Positions 34,026 through 45,100 of a DNA stretch of 64,000 bases are shown here, one piece after another (positions within the stretch are counted from its first letter, which is position 1; every line of letters begins with the position of its first letter). The DNA is from Isoetes taiwanensis (Eukaryota > Streptophyta > Lycopodiopsida > Isoetales > Isoetaceae): the NCBI GenBank assembly GCA_021234155.1, contig JAJEKV010000038.1, positions 12,410,973-12,474,972 of the forward strand, read 5' to 3'. The notes under the pieces are model-generated. The model was not told the DNA's origin, did no database searches, and saw nothing but the letters and a program-made list of their open reading frames with translations. Both the position numbers and the translations under genes were made by a program.

Positions 34026-34185
34026 TCTTATAAGGAGCCATTCAGTTTTTTGCCCACTCACGAAGTTGTAGCAGAGATAACTATGACTCCAATGCCATTG
34101 ATTTGCTAACTACGACAACAGAGACAATTTCTCCATAAGCCTTATCAGGCAATCCGAGAACTGCACACTCTACTATTGCCGGATG
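34026..34185 (-). pseudogene. Acyl-activating enzyme C-terminal exon fragment (malonyl-CoA-synthetase-like)
   Basis: After an acceptor ending TGTTTGCAG (34187-34186), the minus strand reads HPAIVECAVLGLPDKAYGE and IVSVVVVSKS, then TAG, LLQLREWAKN, TGA and MAPYK, all in one frame. This is the C-terminal lid domain of ANL adenylating enzymes; the closest remembered match is the plant malonate-CoA ligase (AAE13/ACSF3 type), whose exon ends at APYK. In the intact enzyme the lid closes over the AMP-binding core to complete thioester formation. Two in-frame stops make this a relic. It lies 270 bp outside Helitron A, so it may belong to a resident pseudogene or another element. A possible first exon near 37.1-37.3 kb could not be confirmed. 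Confidence 0.65.
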
Positions 34186-37100
34186 CTGCAAACAGGACAC
34201 ACAACATTGCGCATAAATGCCGAAAAACGCAAGTTGGCTTTCAGGGATCCCGAGCTGATCCAAACCTGTACTGCAAACATAAAACATACATCTCAATCCA
34301 CGCACATAAAAAAAAGCAGTAGAAAAGTTCTCCACGCCCTGCAAAACTCCATGTAATGCATGGAACTAACATTTGATGCAGATGGGAAACCTATGATCCG
34401 AATTTCTATAGGCAGCTGGTTGGCTCACTCTTCAAGAGCAACTTTCGCTTTCCACTCTAGACCTTCAGTGTTGTCCTACAGAACATCAAGTGGCTGATGG
34501 AATAATCAAACCCCTCACTTGCTTCAAATTCCAGCAAATGAAGATATTATTTAGGATGCAGTCCTTGAAGAGCAGCTCTCAGATTACAGTAATGTTTTTT
34601 TCCTTCTCTTAAGTTTTTTAGTGAAAGCATCATTTCAGGAGGGTGTTGGAGTTTAGAAACTCACTCTAACCAACCTAAATCTGATGAATAGCCAAGATCA
34701 TGCGACGTCATCATTTTGCTATGTCATCAAAAAGTGACTATTTAATGTCACGGTCATTGTTCACTCATTACGTCCAACTTTTTCTCTTTAGCTTCAACTT
34801 CAAAATAGATGTGTGATAGATTTATGTGCTAGATCTAAGTGAAGTACAACACAGAGCCCTATATGGATGTATTGGGCATTTTATGGTTGTTTTCATTAAC
34901 AGGGGAATCTGATAAATAAGAAAACTGGATTTATTGTCTAGTGAAGAGAAGAATCTTTCACAGAAGTTTTCAGTAATGGGTTTCGCTTGGTTTAAATTGA
35001 CATTATGAAGGACCAAACGAATAAAAATCCAGTCCAGATCTCTTATCATTTGGGGTTGATCTACGTACAATTAGGATGCTTGAGAAGCCCAATTAGTACT
35101 CCCATTGGTCTCAAACTCACAAAGGTTTACCAGCAGGTCAGGAACCAGAATGATGTCTTCAATCTGAAAAGTAGAGGAAGGGTCCCACTTGAGCCATGCA
35201 GATTATACTGAGCCAAGTCCCACTTCTAAATACTTGCCCTTTTAAATACTGAGCCAAATCCCACTTGAGTTTATGCAGTCTTTTTTCTAGTGGCCTTTCT
35301 TATTGCAATACCAACAAGCAAAACGAGTTTTAGTCTGAGGAGTACGTGCAAAACACTATATCTGGAAGATTCAATAGCTTCAAATCAGTGAAGACATTTG
35401 TAGCAGGGAAGCTACAGAGGAAAAAAAGAACATTTGTAGCAGATGGCAAATCTAACTTTAGAATAGCGTGTTGCTTCATGTTGCTGCAGTCAGTTGTGGT
35501 TTGTTTCTGCTTCTATCTTACAACGGAGCCTTGGGTTTGAAATGATTAACCAAAACTTGATAATTCCTTGTCAAACCATTAGATGCATACACAAACAAGG
35601 GAACATCGTCCAATTACCTCTCGCCAAAGTGTACACGTTTAAATCCTTTATTATCAGTTTTTCAAATTTTAAAAGCAAAGGATGTTCAAAATATGCAAAT
35701 AGAAATGCAAGTTTCCCCATCAATCATATGCAAAACCATGTAGGAAAGTGCTTGTAGTAAAGAAACTATGGAGCTTAGGACAAAAATCTGGAGGATTCCA
35801 GACAAAGAAACAAACATCATTAAAAACCATGCAGTCTTCCTTGATCAAAGCATCGCCAGTAAACAAATATGCATGCATGAAATTAGAAAAATAAAATATA
35901 CCTGCTAAAGATCGTATAATACACTTTGATCAGAAGCTTCAGCCATGCCCCATACTAAAGCGGATCACATCTTCATGCCTTTCCTGTTGAATATCTTGAA
36001 GGTCTAGCACATGAATTTAGACAGTAAAAAATCTATCGTATGCCTGCGAGATCATGATGAGAATGGATTTAGTTTTAATCTAAATAAGAATATTCTGCAG
36101 ATTATAACGCCCTGCAGCCCGACGTCATGATGAACACGACAAACATGCAGAAGAATCGATATGTTTTCACACAATGAGATTAGTAGATGAGAAGTTATAA
36201 GTCAAAACTTCAACAAAAGCTCAAAACTAAATAATAATATCTAGCATCTAGCATCTAGCCATCTGACCGAGGGTGCTAGCCTGGTTAGCACAAAAGGAGA
36301 AACATGCAAAAGTTATAAGAAAAAAAGAGAATATGATCTATCTTTTTCTTTATGTAGACACTGGATCTAATTTTTTCTGCAACATCCTCTATACAACTGC
36401 AAAGGTCGATTTGGTGCAATGCAATGGTCAATACAATTCAAGCTTCAAAACATCCCAGACACTATACACTGTTAGGTAATATATAGAATTGTCTGAAATT
36501 GTACATTGAAAGTAATTGCACAAAAAAGAAAAAGTTACTTTGATCAGATTCTATTTCAGCAACAATGAGTAGTCTTGGTGCTATGCAAGGAGATTGCATT
36601 ACCAGAGCTGGAGTCTAATTCCTAACAGCACTTCTCTCAGACCTACTATCAGCAGCATGCTACCATAGACAGAATAATTTGGTTCTAAAATATGAGTGGA
36701 ATGAAAGGCTTCAACAATAGGCTATGATATGCCTGGCTGTCAATTTAGCAGGTCTATAAGATGAGCTAATATGGACAGCTTCATGCTATCTACAACATTC
36801 AGTCTGTTGTAAAGAATTCAGTCAATGTCTGAGTGACTTAAATAGGCAAAACGTTAGCAAAGAATTGATCTTTTACATATTTATATCTGGAGAAAATATT
36901 CCTGACTATTTGTATACCTTTAATATGTTGCAACCTGGAATAATATGTAGATGGCCAAAAACGTCCAAACCCCTGTTCCGATGCAAATATTGTCCAAAAC
37001 CCAGCTGATTCTCAGCACCCGAAGATGTAAGGAAAGAGCAGAAGAATGAAGGGCCTACAGCCGTAGCCAGACTGAGGGATTATGCTAATATGGTTGCACT

Positions 37101-37483
37101 TAGAGAAAATCCACCTGATATCTCACGATACTTCAGCCACCAGAGAAAGCATGGGAATAGTGGGCCCTGGTATAGCGGCAGCCGAAGTCTCAACGGGGTT
37201 AATAAATCTGTGGAACGCTCCACAGAACAAAGAAGAAACGAAAAGACGAGATAGCCGAAACGCAAGTAGAATAACAATCAACGGCGTTTTTCATCTCCGC
37301 GCCTTTTTTTTAGCCATTTTTTAATTTCTCTAGCCGTAGATCTCAGAATAAAAGAATCAAACGGTGGAAATTACTGCCACTTCAATTTTTGATTGTTTGG
37401 ACATGCTACGTGGATAGGCTAAAATTGCAAAGGAAGGTTGTAGGTTTGGTTAGGTTGGGCGTGCTAAAAAAAAAACTAATAAA
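34186..37483. other. Unassigned, intron-like DNA
   Basis: AT-rich with scattered GT/AG-like sites but no second convincing exon of the acyl-activating enzyme. A minus-strand stretch at about 37320-37080 (RFINPVETSAAAIPGPTIPM) is mildly coding-like and might be a first exon; this is not established. Confidence 0.35.
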
Positions 37484-37897
37484 AAACGCGGCAACGTAAA
37501 CCGCGCCGGCCACGTCGAACGGCGGGGTAACGCCCCGGCCGCCGCTGGCTGCCACGCGGTAATAAAGTCATTTAACGACGTCAAACACGCGGGTCGCACG
37601 CCGCAAGAAACCCGGCTGGCCGACGCCACGCTCACCGGGGCGTGGCGGCCACGGTCAGCCACGCGTGTTGGTTGAATCCACGCCACGCCCGCTTTAAGAC
37701 GACGCCGATTGCGACCACAGAGCGGCAGCGTCCGGCCGTAAAACGACGCGGATCGCCGCTATAGGCTGCTGCTCATCGACTTTTTGGCGCCGTTTCATCG
37801 ACGTTCAAACGACGACGGACGCCGTAATTAGACGCCGTCGTGGGGCAATTTTTTTTTGTAGTGGACGCCGTAATAGACGCCGTAATGAGGGCAATAT
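37484..37897. mobile_element. Second CpG-rich palindromic element, possible MITE
   Basis: A CpG-saturated block in AT-rich surroundings uses the same AACGACG, CGACG and CGTCG vocabulary as 9849-10335. Near its right side the minus strand reads CACTACAAAAAAAAATTGCC (about 37846-37865), which resembles the CACTACAA termini of plant CACTA elements. GACGCCGTAATAGACGCCG repeats follow. The left border, near CGTGCTAAAAAAAAAACTAA at 37460, does not clearly mirror it. It is inferred to be a non-autonomous DNA transposon. Confidence 0.45.
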
Positions 37898-39375
37898 GTC
37901 ACTAGAGCGCCGGCCAAGAAGAGAAGGCTTGGACAAATTCAAAGCTTTTATAGACTCAAGATGTTGTTGGCTTCATCCTGCTATATCCTCGCCTAGATTC
38001 AACAGCCCATTTGATGCCAGGAGTAGAAGACAAAAATTGTTTGAAATGCCAAAAATAAGAAGCAAAGCATACATGCCTTTTGAGCTTACCATTTGCACAA
38101 CATTAAACTATCCCTGTTAGCAGTAGCTACTACTTGACCACTGGTTCGGGTTAGCTGCATCTTTAAAGGTGATGATGGCTTTGAGCTGAGGGGTTGGGCA
38201 GACTTCTTTGCATTTAATGCCGGTTTTGATATTCAAAGGAGACCGCATATACATATAAACACCTGGAATGCCTAGGGCTTGTATTTTCTTTCATGCTAGC
38301 AATATGCAAGGCATTACCATAAACTTCAACCTGTGGAAGCTTTCGCTGCCAAGTGGGAAGACTATTAGCTAGAATAATAGGGATGAAGACGTCGTTCCTT
38401 CCGATAGATCAAGCATTCCACCAAATGTTTAACGTACATCAGAACCCTGTTTGGCCATCATTCCAGTGGTCAGATCCGGGATTAAAAGACCGTCACGCAA
38501 CATACCCTAGCTTATCATAGCTGCAAAGACAACTACATTATCTACCATGTCCACCTAAAATGTTATCAAGCAAGCCACGCACCTAAGCAAATCCACCTTT
38601 AGCTGCAAGACTTGAAACCAACTTGCAACACATTTTTATGACAGAACTACCTATTGCATAACATATTCTGCCTAACTCTAAAGCCTGGACTAATCTCCCT
38701 ATCATAAGTTCATAGAGCAGCAACTACATAGGAGCCAAGGATCTATAAAGCGCAGCAAGAATGTCAGTACCTATAATGCCTACAAAACCTTGACCAAAAA
38801 GCCTAGCACTGAAACAAAGTCTAAATTATGACTACAAAACTATGGAGCAACATCGCAATAAATCTGCTTACACCATGTAATGAATCTGCATATTAGTATG
38901 TAGTTTTACACTATTCTACATTGATCATCAAGATAACAATCAAAGAAAGTGATGATGCCATAAATAGAACAAACCATTACCAGAATAGAGCTGCATATGT
39001 CAAAGCTGCTGCCTTATATTATGTTTTATTGAGGAGCTCCAGATGCATTTGCCCAGCTACTCTTCTGCTATGTGCATCTTAGAGCTACCTCTGCAATCTT
39101 GAAGCAACAGAAGGCCACGTCTGAAGTAACCAAATGGGCTTAAACCATCATTCAATTAAATTGGGTTTATGTCTTAATTTTGGGACAAATTTCATATTGC
39201 ATGTTTTAGTAGCATATTCAAATTCACATTTTTTCACCTCAAAATTATGAAAACGTAATATCATGTTATTTACAAAATAGTCAATATTTCACAATATAGC
39301 ACCATATCATAAAAGCGTGATAACAAAATTTACATAGTTATTCAACTTTCTTCAAGCACCCCCATATAGCCTTCT
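37898..39375. other. Unassigned AT-rich DNA
   Basis: No exon with a recognisable domain and no repeats of note. Confidence 0.45.
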
Positions 39376-41650
39376 TCACGACATCCCGAGGTATTGTAAT
39401 TCTCGCATTTCTAAATTTGGAACGGTGTTTGGAGTCCATGAGTACAAAACACTTTCATAGTCTAGCCAAAGATCGGGGATCACTCGGATTTCTCCTCCAT
39501 TTCTTTGTCCAACAATGAAGTACCTTTCTTTATCCGATCGTTGGTCAAGCGATGCTTTGGACACCACCATTCCACCCGCACATGGTTGAAGTTAATATTA
39601 CCTTCTTCTTTGCAAATATCAGAGATAGTGAACCCCAACCACCTTTGGATATGTATCTAAATCTCTTTGGCTTTACTACCACAAATTGGTGGCATTCCAA
39701 GTCAATGGAAGGTTCATAAGCATCCATGCCTAGAAACTTTGGCCTATTGTTCTTAGGACCAACATAGTGTTTGTCGGAAGGAGGAGGCATATTGCTTGCG
39801 AATGCTACTTACGGTGTCATCAAAATCCTCGGCACTTTGCTAAGGTCTTCCACCTAGTTTTAGGCAACCACCCCTTCTTTCAATTCATCGAGGATGTGTC
39901 TATCTCCCCAACGGGGTTAATCACCTTCTTGATGAAGTCACCAAGGCACGGTTGGTGTCATCTGGATTGTTTTGCCAATGCTTTATATAGTCTTGGATTC
40001 CTTCCTTAGTCAATCCCAATTGCTTCACTTCTTGATGGGTTTTAAAGCTTTTTTGGTTGACCTAGAGGTATCATAGGCTTGCCATTCTCATCTCTCGCCA
40101 TATTTCCTCCCCTCCTCTCCACTCATCCTCGAAGGTCTCATCTTCCATTGGAAGATTGGAATCCCATCTCTCACCCAAAAGTGAACTGCAGAGGGCTGGA
40201 ATGACCTTCAAGATCAATGTATAACCATCCACAAAGCTCTTCCAATCGGGCACTTCTTCTATGAGAGAAGCTATAGGGTTTGGAGTAGTGCATTCATGCA
40301 AGATTTCCATTAGCCTAGGAAAGTTGGTCCTTATTTGCTGCTTCAAGTATACAACTATATTTGCCAAATAATGCATCCACATCCTCATGGGTATGCCCGG
40401 CATAAGAAACCCTAAATTAACTCTTTCAAATATCCCTTAAGTAGGATAGGAAAGAAAACATCCACCTGTTCTTATTTTGCAAAGACAATTATCAAGTTGC
40501 AAGAGAAACCTTTTGGGTAGATCTTGAGGTTTAGCACGTGAAGTTGAAGCTCCAACATGTTCATTAGACCCATGCTTCCTAAACCTTGCCTTCTTTGAAC
40601 TTTTCAATATTGTTAGGGTTTCCATCTAACAATGCTCTATGTAGTGCCTGGCTAGTTTGTAAGGTCCGGAGGTGACCATTGTATCCATTTTCATAGTTTC
40701 TCAAACACCTCATGATACCTTAATATGAAAAATCGGACCATCACTCCACAACTCCAAACTAAAATGGCCATAGTAGGTTTGATTTCCCATGCAAGATTGC
40801 CCCGATCATTGAGATCCTGTAAGGGTATGATCTTCCACATGACTTTGGTATGTACTTGAATTGGGAAGACAAGTCTTTTGCTGGTCCATCTTGTCATGTA
40901 TAATACATAAATAGTTATTGGGTTCCAATGGGATAAAGTCCTCCACATCCAATAACATGATCTACATGATAGTTGGTCATCTATATGGTCCTTCATATGC
41001 TCCCCTTATCCTAGCCCTTTGACTAGGTTTTTGAGTCTTATCAAGAGTCTCCTTCAACTTAGCACATAAATTGCACTTTGCAAAGTTGTTTGAAGTTGCT
41101 ATGGTGACATGATTGAAATACTTCTTCCATAACCTACTAAAGCTAGGTTGGGATATTGGAAGAATTCCCAATTCTAAGGGGGAATTCACTTCTTCCAAAA
41201 TACTCTTTTTGAGTACAATGTGATGGCAACCTTTTCTCAACATTTGCTCTTCCCTTTTCATCCCATACGCTTTTGTGTGGCATAGACTGGTGCATTGGAA
41301 TCAATATATTTTCAAATATCTCCCTGGCGGCCGAGGGTCCTAGCTATTGGTCTCAACAAACCATTATTTCCATATAAAGCAATCTTTTCCCCTCTTTTTT
41401 TTTTTTTTGCCAATTATGCCATGAAGAAGTTGGAATTGCATGGATACTCTGCCATGCTTTTGCACATATCCATTTGCCTAGCAAAGGGTATCTTTTCTGT
41501 TTGGGTTTCTTTCATCTTGAAGTGCATGCTCGAAGATTGTGTACATATAGGTCCTCCTCTCATCAGCAGTGTACTCTTGAAAAGTGGCTCTTGCTTCCAC
41601 CTGGTGTTCTATTGTGAAGAATTGCATACAATCACTCCAACAACAATCAG
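39376..41650 (-). pseudogene. Degenerate DUF7869-like DDE transposase
   Basis: The minus strand keeps collinear pieces of one protein across frames and stops. In order: CAKAWQSIHAI (about 41.5 kb); FSRLWKKYFNHVTIATSNNF then AKCNLCAKLKETLDKTQK (41.04-41.15 kb); a damaged metal-site region with YIPKS and MIGAILHGKSN (40.8-40.9 kb); LPKRFLLQLDNCLCK then NKNRWMFSFLSYL (40.44-40.53 kb); VSYAGHTHEDVDALFGKYSC (40.34-40.41 kb); and a tail toward 39.4 kb. LQLDN..KNKNR and GHTHEDVD..F are the hallmarks I associate with this transposon-derived family in plants and animals. Many stops and frameshifts show it is dead. I found no flanking inverted repeats. Confidence 0.75.
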
Positions 41651-42548
41651 GCCCTAACCTTCACCATTGTCTCACGTTTGGTGTCACTAATCAACTTGGC
41701 TCTTTTGCTGGGATAATGTCCGCAACGTGCTTCTCCCCTTTTTGCCTAGGTTTAGAGTTCCAACCGCCAATGGATCAATATCAAGACAATCATTGTCCCC
41801 AACAACCTCGGGCTCTGGAAAAATATAATCCTCCACAAATTGAACACTACTTATAGGCCATGCCATGATGCAAGGAACCTCCAAATTGCTTGACACAACC
41901 AAAACATTCCTTGTCACCCAAACCTTTACCTTTCCGATTTGTCTTCCAACATCGAAATTGCAATACCAATATTGTCTTCCCCTAGCCTTTCATCATTAAC
42001 AGCTTGACCGAGGATACGCTAGCACAATGACTCCTTGGCCTACTATTTCCTTGTTGCACTTGTGCATGATTCTCACCTTCTTGTTCCTCCATTGCACCCT
42101 ACTATAGAGGACTAATTGTTTTCTTCAACATTCTTGCTAGGGTTGGTTTTTCATTGATATTGCTCTTTTCACCATCTTGAGTTGGAGGGCACCATTGACC
42201 TAGAGCAAATTGCACCCTTTTTAGTCAATGAGTAAGAAAAAATTATTACACCATAAGATAAAAAAAAACGTACATTTATGGAATATGTAGAGGTAAATCA
42301 AATTTTTTAAAAGCAAGAAATTCCTTGGAAATAGGTTTAATATAATAATATGATTAAGCGAAATCATTTAAAACAAAAATTTTCCATGGCAACAACAAAA
42401 TGACATTTATATAATATATCCAAATTTTAATTATCGAAAATTTGGATATATGATTCTGAAAAGACATATAACTAATAGGCGTGAGGAATTTATTATCCAT
42501 AATAATATACCCCTAGATAATATAGCCTGGAATTTTCAGACGTCGCTG
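41651..42548. other. Probable remnant upstream of the transposase, then AT-rich DNA
   Basis: The minus strand at 41687-41917 is open for 76 codons (ending ...LGKKGRSTLRTLSQQKSQVD) and may be more of the same transposon. From about 42.2 kb the sequence becomes AT-rich with no gene. Confidence 0.35.
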
Positions 42549-42630
42549 GCGTGTTATTGAGGCAATAAATTATTCACGCTAAGGCTAATTAACCCTATAT
42601 AAAATCCGGTTCACGCTCTCGAAGACCTCA
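42549..42630 (+). promoter_or_regulatory. TATA module, copy 1
   Basis: GCGTGTTATTGAGGCAATAA, then ATTCACGCTAAGG, then CCTATATAAAATCC (TATA box at 42596-42604), then ACGCTCTCGAAGACCTCA. A second copy of this module occurs at 44004-44080. The ordered upstream block, TATA and CT-rich leader fit a core promoter. Confidence 0.55.
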
Positions 42631-42828
42631 TTACGTCCCAATTTTTTTTTACGCCCCGCCGTGGGCGTTCAGCCCTCGACCCTTCACTGAAGAACCGGGG
42701 TCTCCTCAAAGAGGCGTCGGGTTGAAGAACTCCCTCAATTCCCCCCCTCATTGATTTTCTTTCCCAATTCTCTCGGTTCGAGAGGATGATCTTCGATTTT
42801 TGAAGAGGATGAGCTCCTCTGATTCGTT

Positions 42829-43134
42829 ATGGAAGAGGAGGAGTTGGGATGTCCTCCCAAAGGCATGAAACCGCTTTCTGCTTCCAGGTTGAAAGCGGTA
42901 CAAAGAATGAAATCTAGGAGGAAGGAGGAGGAAAGGAGGAGTTGGAGGAAGAGGAGGATGTCCTCAGGGAGGAGGAGGAGGAGGAGGAGGAGGAGGGAGG
43001 AGCTTGAGGAGGAGGAGGAGGAGGAGGAAGGAGGAGGAGGAGGAGGAGGAGGAGGGGAGGGAGGGAGGAGGGAGGAGGGAGGAGGAGGAAGGAGGAGGAG
43101 GGACAAGGAGGAGGACCAATTTTTGGGTGGTTAA
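42829..43134 (+). CDS. Hypothetical open frame running into a GGA repeat
   Basis: An ATG 233 bases after the TATA module opens a 101-codon frame. The first 30 residues are non-repetitive (MEEEELGCPPKGMKPLSASR, then LKAVQRMKS); the rest is Arg/Glu/Gly encoded by the GGA repeat and ends at a TAA/GG context near 43134. CAG|GTTTGC at about 43146 could be a donor, and CTTCTTTAG near 43234 an acceptor. Intact function is doubtful because frame and content depend on microsatellite length. It could be the first exon of a small charged nuclear-type protein or just an open reading frame by chance. Confidence 0.25.
   Translation: MEEEELGCPPKGMKPLSASRLKAVQRMKSRRKEEERRSWRKRRMSSGRRRRRRRRREELEEEEEEEEGGGGGGGGGEGGRREEGGGGRRRRDKEEDQFLGG
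42912..43117 (+). repeat. (GGA)n polypurine microsatellite
   Basis: Nearly pure G/A with AGG/GGA trinucleotides and a few interruptions. Confidence 0.9.
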
Positions 43135-43546
43135 AGAGATGAAGACAGGTTTGCATATGATTTCTTTTGTTTTTGTTTTTGTTTTTGCACCTTTCTTTCT
43201 TTTCTAACACCTTTCTTTCTTCTACCTTCTTTAGCGTGAAGAAAAGAGTGAGTCTAAGAGATCCAGGCGGCCCATTTTTTGTTTCCATTCTTCACGGAAG
43301 TTTTTGGACCACGCCTCAGGGCAATTTTTCTGTAAATTGTGTGAAAAAGCCTTGGCGAAAACTACTTCCAAGCCTTGAACATCTGTACATACAACTGTTT
43401 TAATGAAATCAAGCAGTTTTCTTCATAACTTTGTCTTCAAAGGTTTTTTTTCTTCAAACAATTTTTTACGTACATAAATTTTTTTGGATAAAATCAATTT
43501 GTATTCTCAATTATTTTGGCTCCAAAATTGTTTTTCTCTAAAATTT
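43135..43546. other. Unassigned DNA between the GGA repeat and the gap
   Basis: Begins with T-rich (GTTTTT)n sequence and a CTTTCTTT pyrimidine tract. A frame at about 43230-43403 follows a possible acceptor but has no known domain. Confidence 0.4.
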
Positions 43547-43646
43547 NNNNNNNNNNNNNNNNNNNNNNNNNNNNNNNNNNNNNNNNNNNNNNNNNNNNNN
43601 NNNNNNNNNNNNNNNNNNNNNNNNNNNNNNNNNNNNNNNNNNNNNN
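43547..43646. other. Assembly gap (100 N)
   Basis: Exactly 100 Ns, the usual placeholder for a gap of unknown size. The true distance between the flanks is unknown. Confidence 0.99.
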
Positions 43647-44003
43647 TTGTCTCTCTACGAATTTTTGTATACTTAAATTTTGTCCTCAGCAAGTCGGGAA
43701 CACTATAAATCCAACCACGCCCAAGAAATCTCTGTTAAAATCCACGGTAACAATAAGGAAATTTTCCTATCTGACCCTAAAACAATTCCCCAACCTTACA
43801 AGTCATTTTTTAGCCTTCATAATTTTACCTTTAAAATCATTTTTAATGTAACTGTCAAAATTCTAAATTCTATTTTTTTGAATGCAATAAATGGAATAAA
43901 ATAAAAGTGAAAATTTATTGCACATGAAATACAATAATTTTTGCGTATTTTTATATATACATATACATATGTATAAGCGCAGGAAGGCAAATGCGCCCGA
44001 AGC

Positions 44004-44080
44004 GTGTTAATTAAACAATGGTTATTCGCTCACTAAGGTAGGCCTATATAAAATCCATTTAAGCTCTCAAAGTTCTACAT
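44004..44080 (+). promoter_or_regulatory. TATA module, copy 2
   Basis: GCGTGTTAATTAAACAATGG, then ATTCGCTCACTAAGG, then CCTATATAAAATCC (TATA box at 44045-44053), then AAGCTCTCAAAGTTCTACA. It aligns block by block with 42549-42630. A CT-rich leader follows (about 44085-44105), but no convincing coding exon was found downstream. Confidence 0.55.
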
Positions 44081-45028
44081 TTTCTTCCCTTCCTTCATCT
44101 ACGATTTGCACGGTTGCGCCTGTTTGTGTTTTGGATCCAGCGAGTCGAAATCTTGGTGAAAGCTGATTTATATTTATCAATGCAGATGTTTGGTTTGTGA
44201 ATTCCACAACACTAAAAGACTCGCCTTTTTGTTACATATACATGCTTGAAATGTGGAGACTTCGAAAATTAAAAACCAAAGCGAGAGGACTGACTAAATT
44301 TAGGGTGAAAAACACAGATTAAAAACCCACAAGCATAGATCCTCGTTCCAGATCTTGACCTCGGAACTCAAAGGTTAGTTTTCATTTTAGATTTTAGTTG
44401 CATCTCAATGGCCGAGTTTAGTCCAAGAAGACAAAGCTTTTGCACATTTTGCTCAAAGGCCGAGGAGGCGGATGATGTTTATGAAAACGAATGGTTTTAT
44501 AAACTTCATACGTCGCCTGTTCGAAGTAAATTCTTGGAAATTTCTTCTGAATAAATAAATATATTGCATGCAGTTTTCTATTATAGATATATGGTAGAAG
44601 CATTAGAAAATCGAAAGATAATGTTGTTGAAACAACGTAAGTGTTTAGGATAACAACCTTCAACATGGTCTACGCTCGTGATGCATTCGTGAGAAAAAAA
44701 ACATAAGGATAGATGATAAATGGAATAAAGAGCCGGAACCAATTATTTTACTGCCATTTGGCGCTCTTTGAATGCCTGCCGTGTATAGTTTTTCTATATA
44801 ACTTGATTTACCCGCGTGCAAACAATTGTATCCCTACTTTCAACTTTTCGCTAAACGCGTGTCTCTTAATTTCAAGTTTATAAATAAAGAAATATAACCG
44901 CCCGGTAGTCACATTCTCAAAACACTTCTATTGATAGATGCGGGTTACATTAATCGCGTTTGGTGACGAGATGGATTGGAATTACATTTGGGCCGGCAAT
45001 CCGCCTGACCCGACTCGATTTAGAACCA
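44081..45028. other. Unassigned DNA downstream of TATA module 2
   Basis: No open frame with recognisable content. Confidence 0.4.
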
Positions 45029-45100
45029 ATCTCAGTCGGTTGAGCCAGCGGTAGAGCACCGGTCCGGTACGACGCAGATCTTGCAACCCTGGGTACTTGG
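45029..45100 (+). mobile_element. tRNA-derived SINE-like head
   Basis: An A-box-like segment GGTTGAGCCAGCGGTAGAGC (45038-45057) resembles the D-arm region of tRNAs. A degenerate B-box candidate (TTGCAACCCTGGG) lies about 35 bases downstream. The tRNA fold is not complete. It is best read as a SINE head or a decayed tRNA. Confidence 0.4.

Noticed and set aside
42735-43288. Poly-Pro/Ser/Leu frames on the minus strand
   Set aside because: Antisense readings of the GGA repeat.
43484-43851. Open frames spanning the N run
   Set aside because: Continuity across an assembly gap of unknown length is meaningless.
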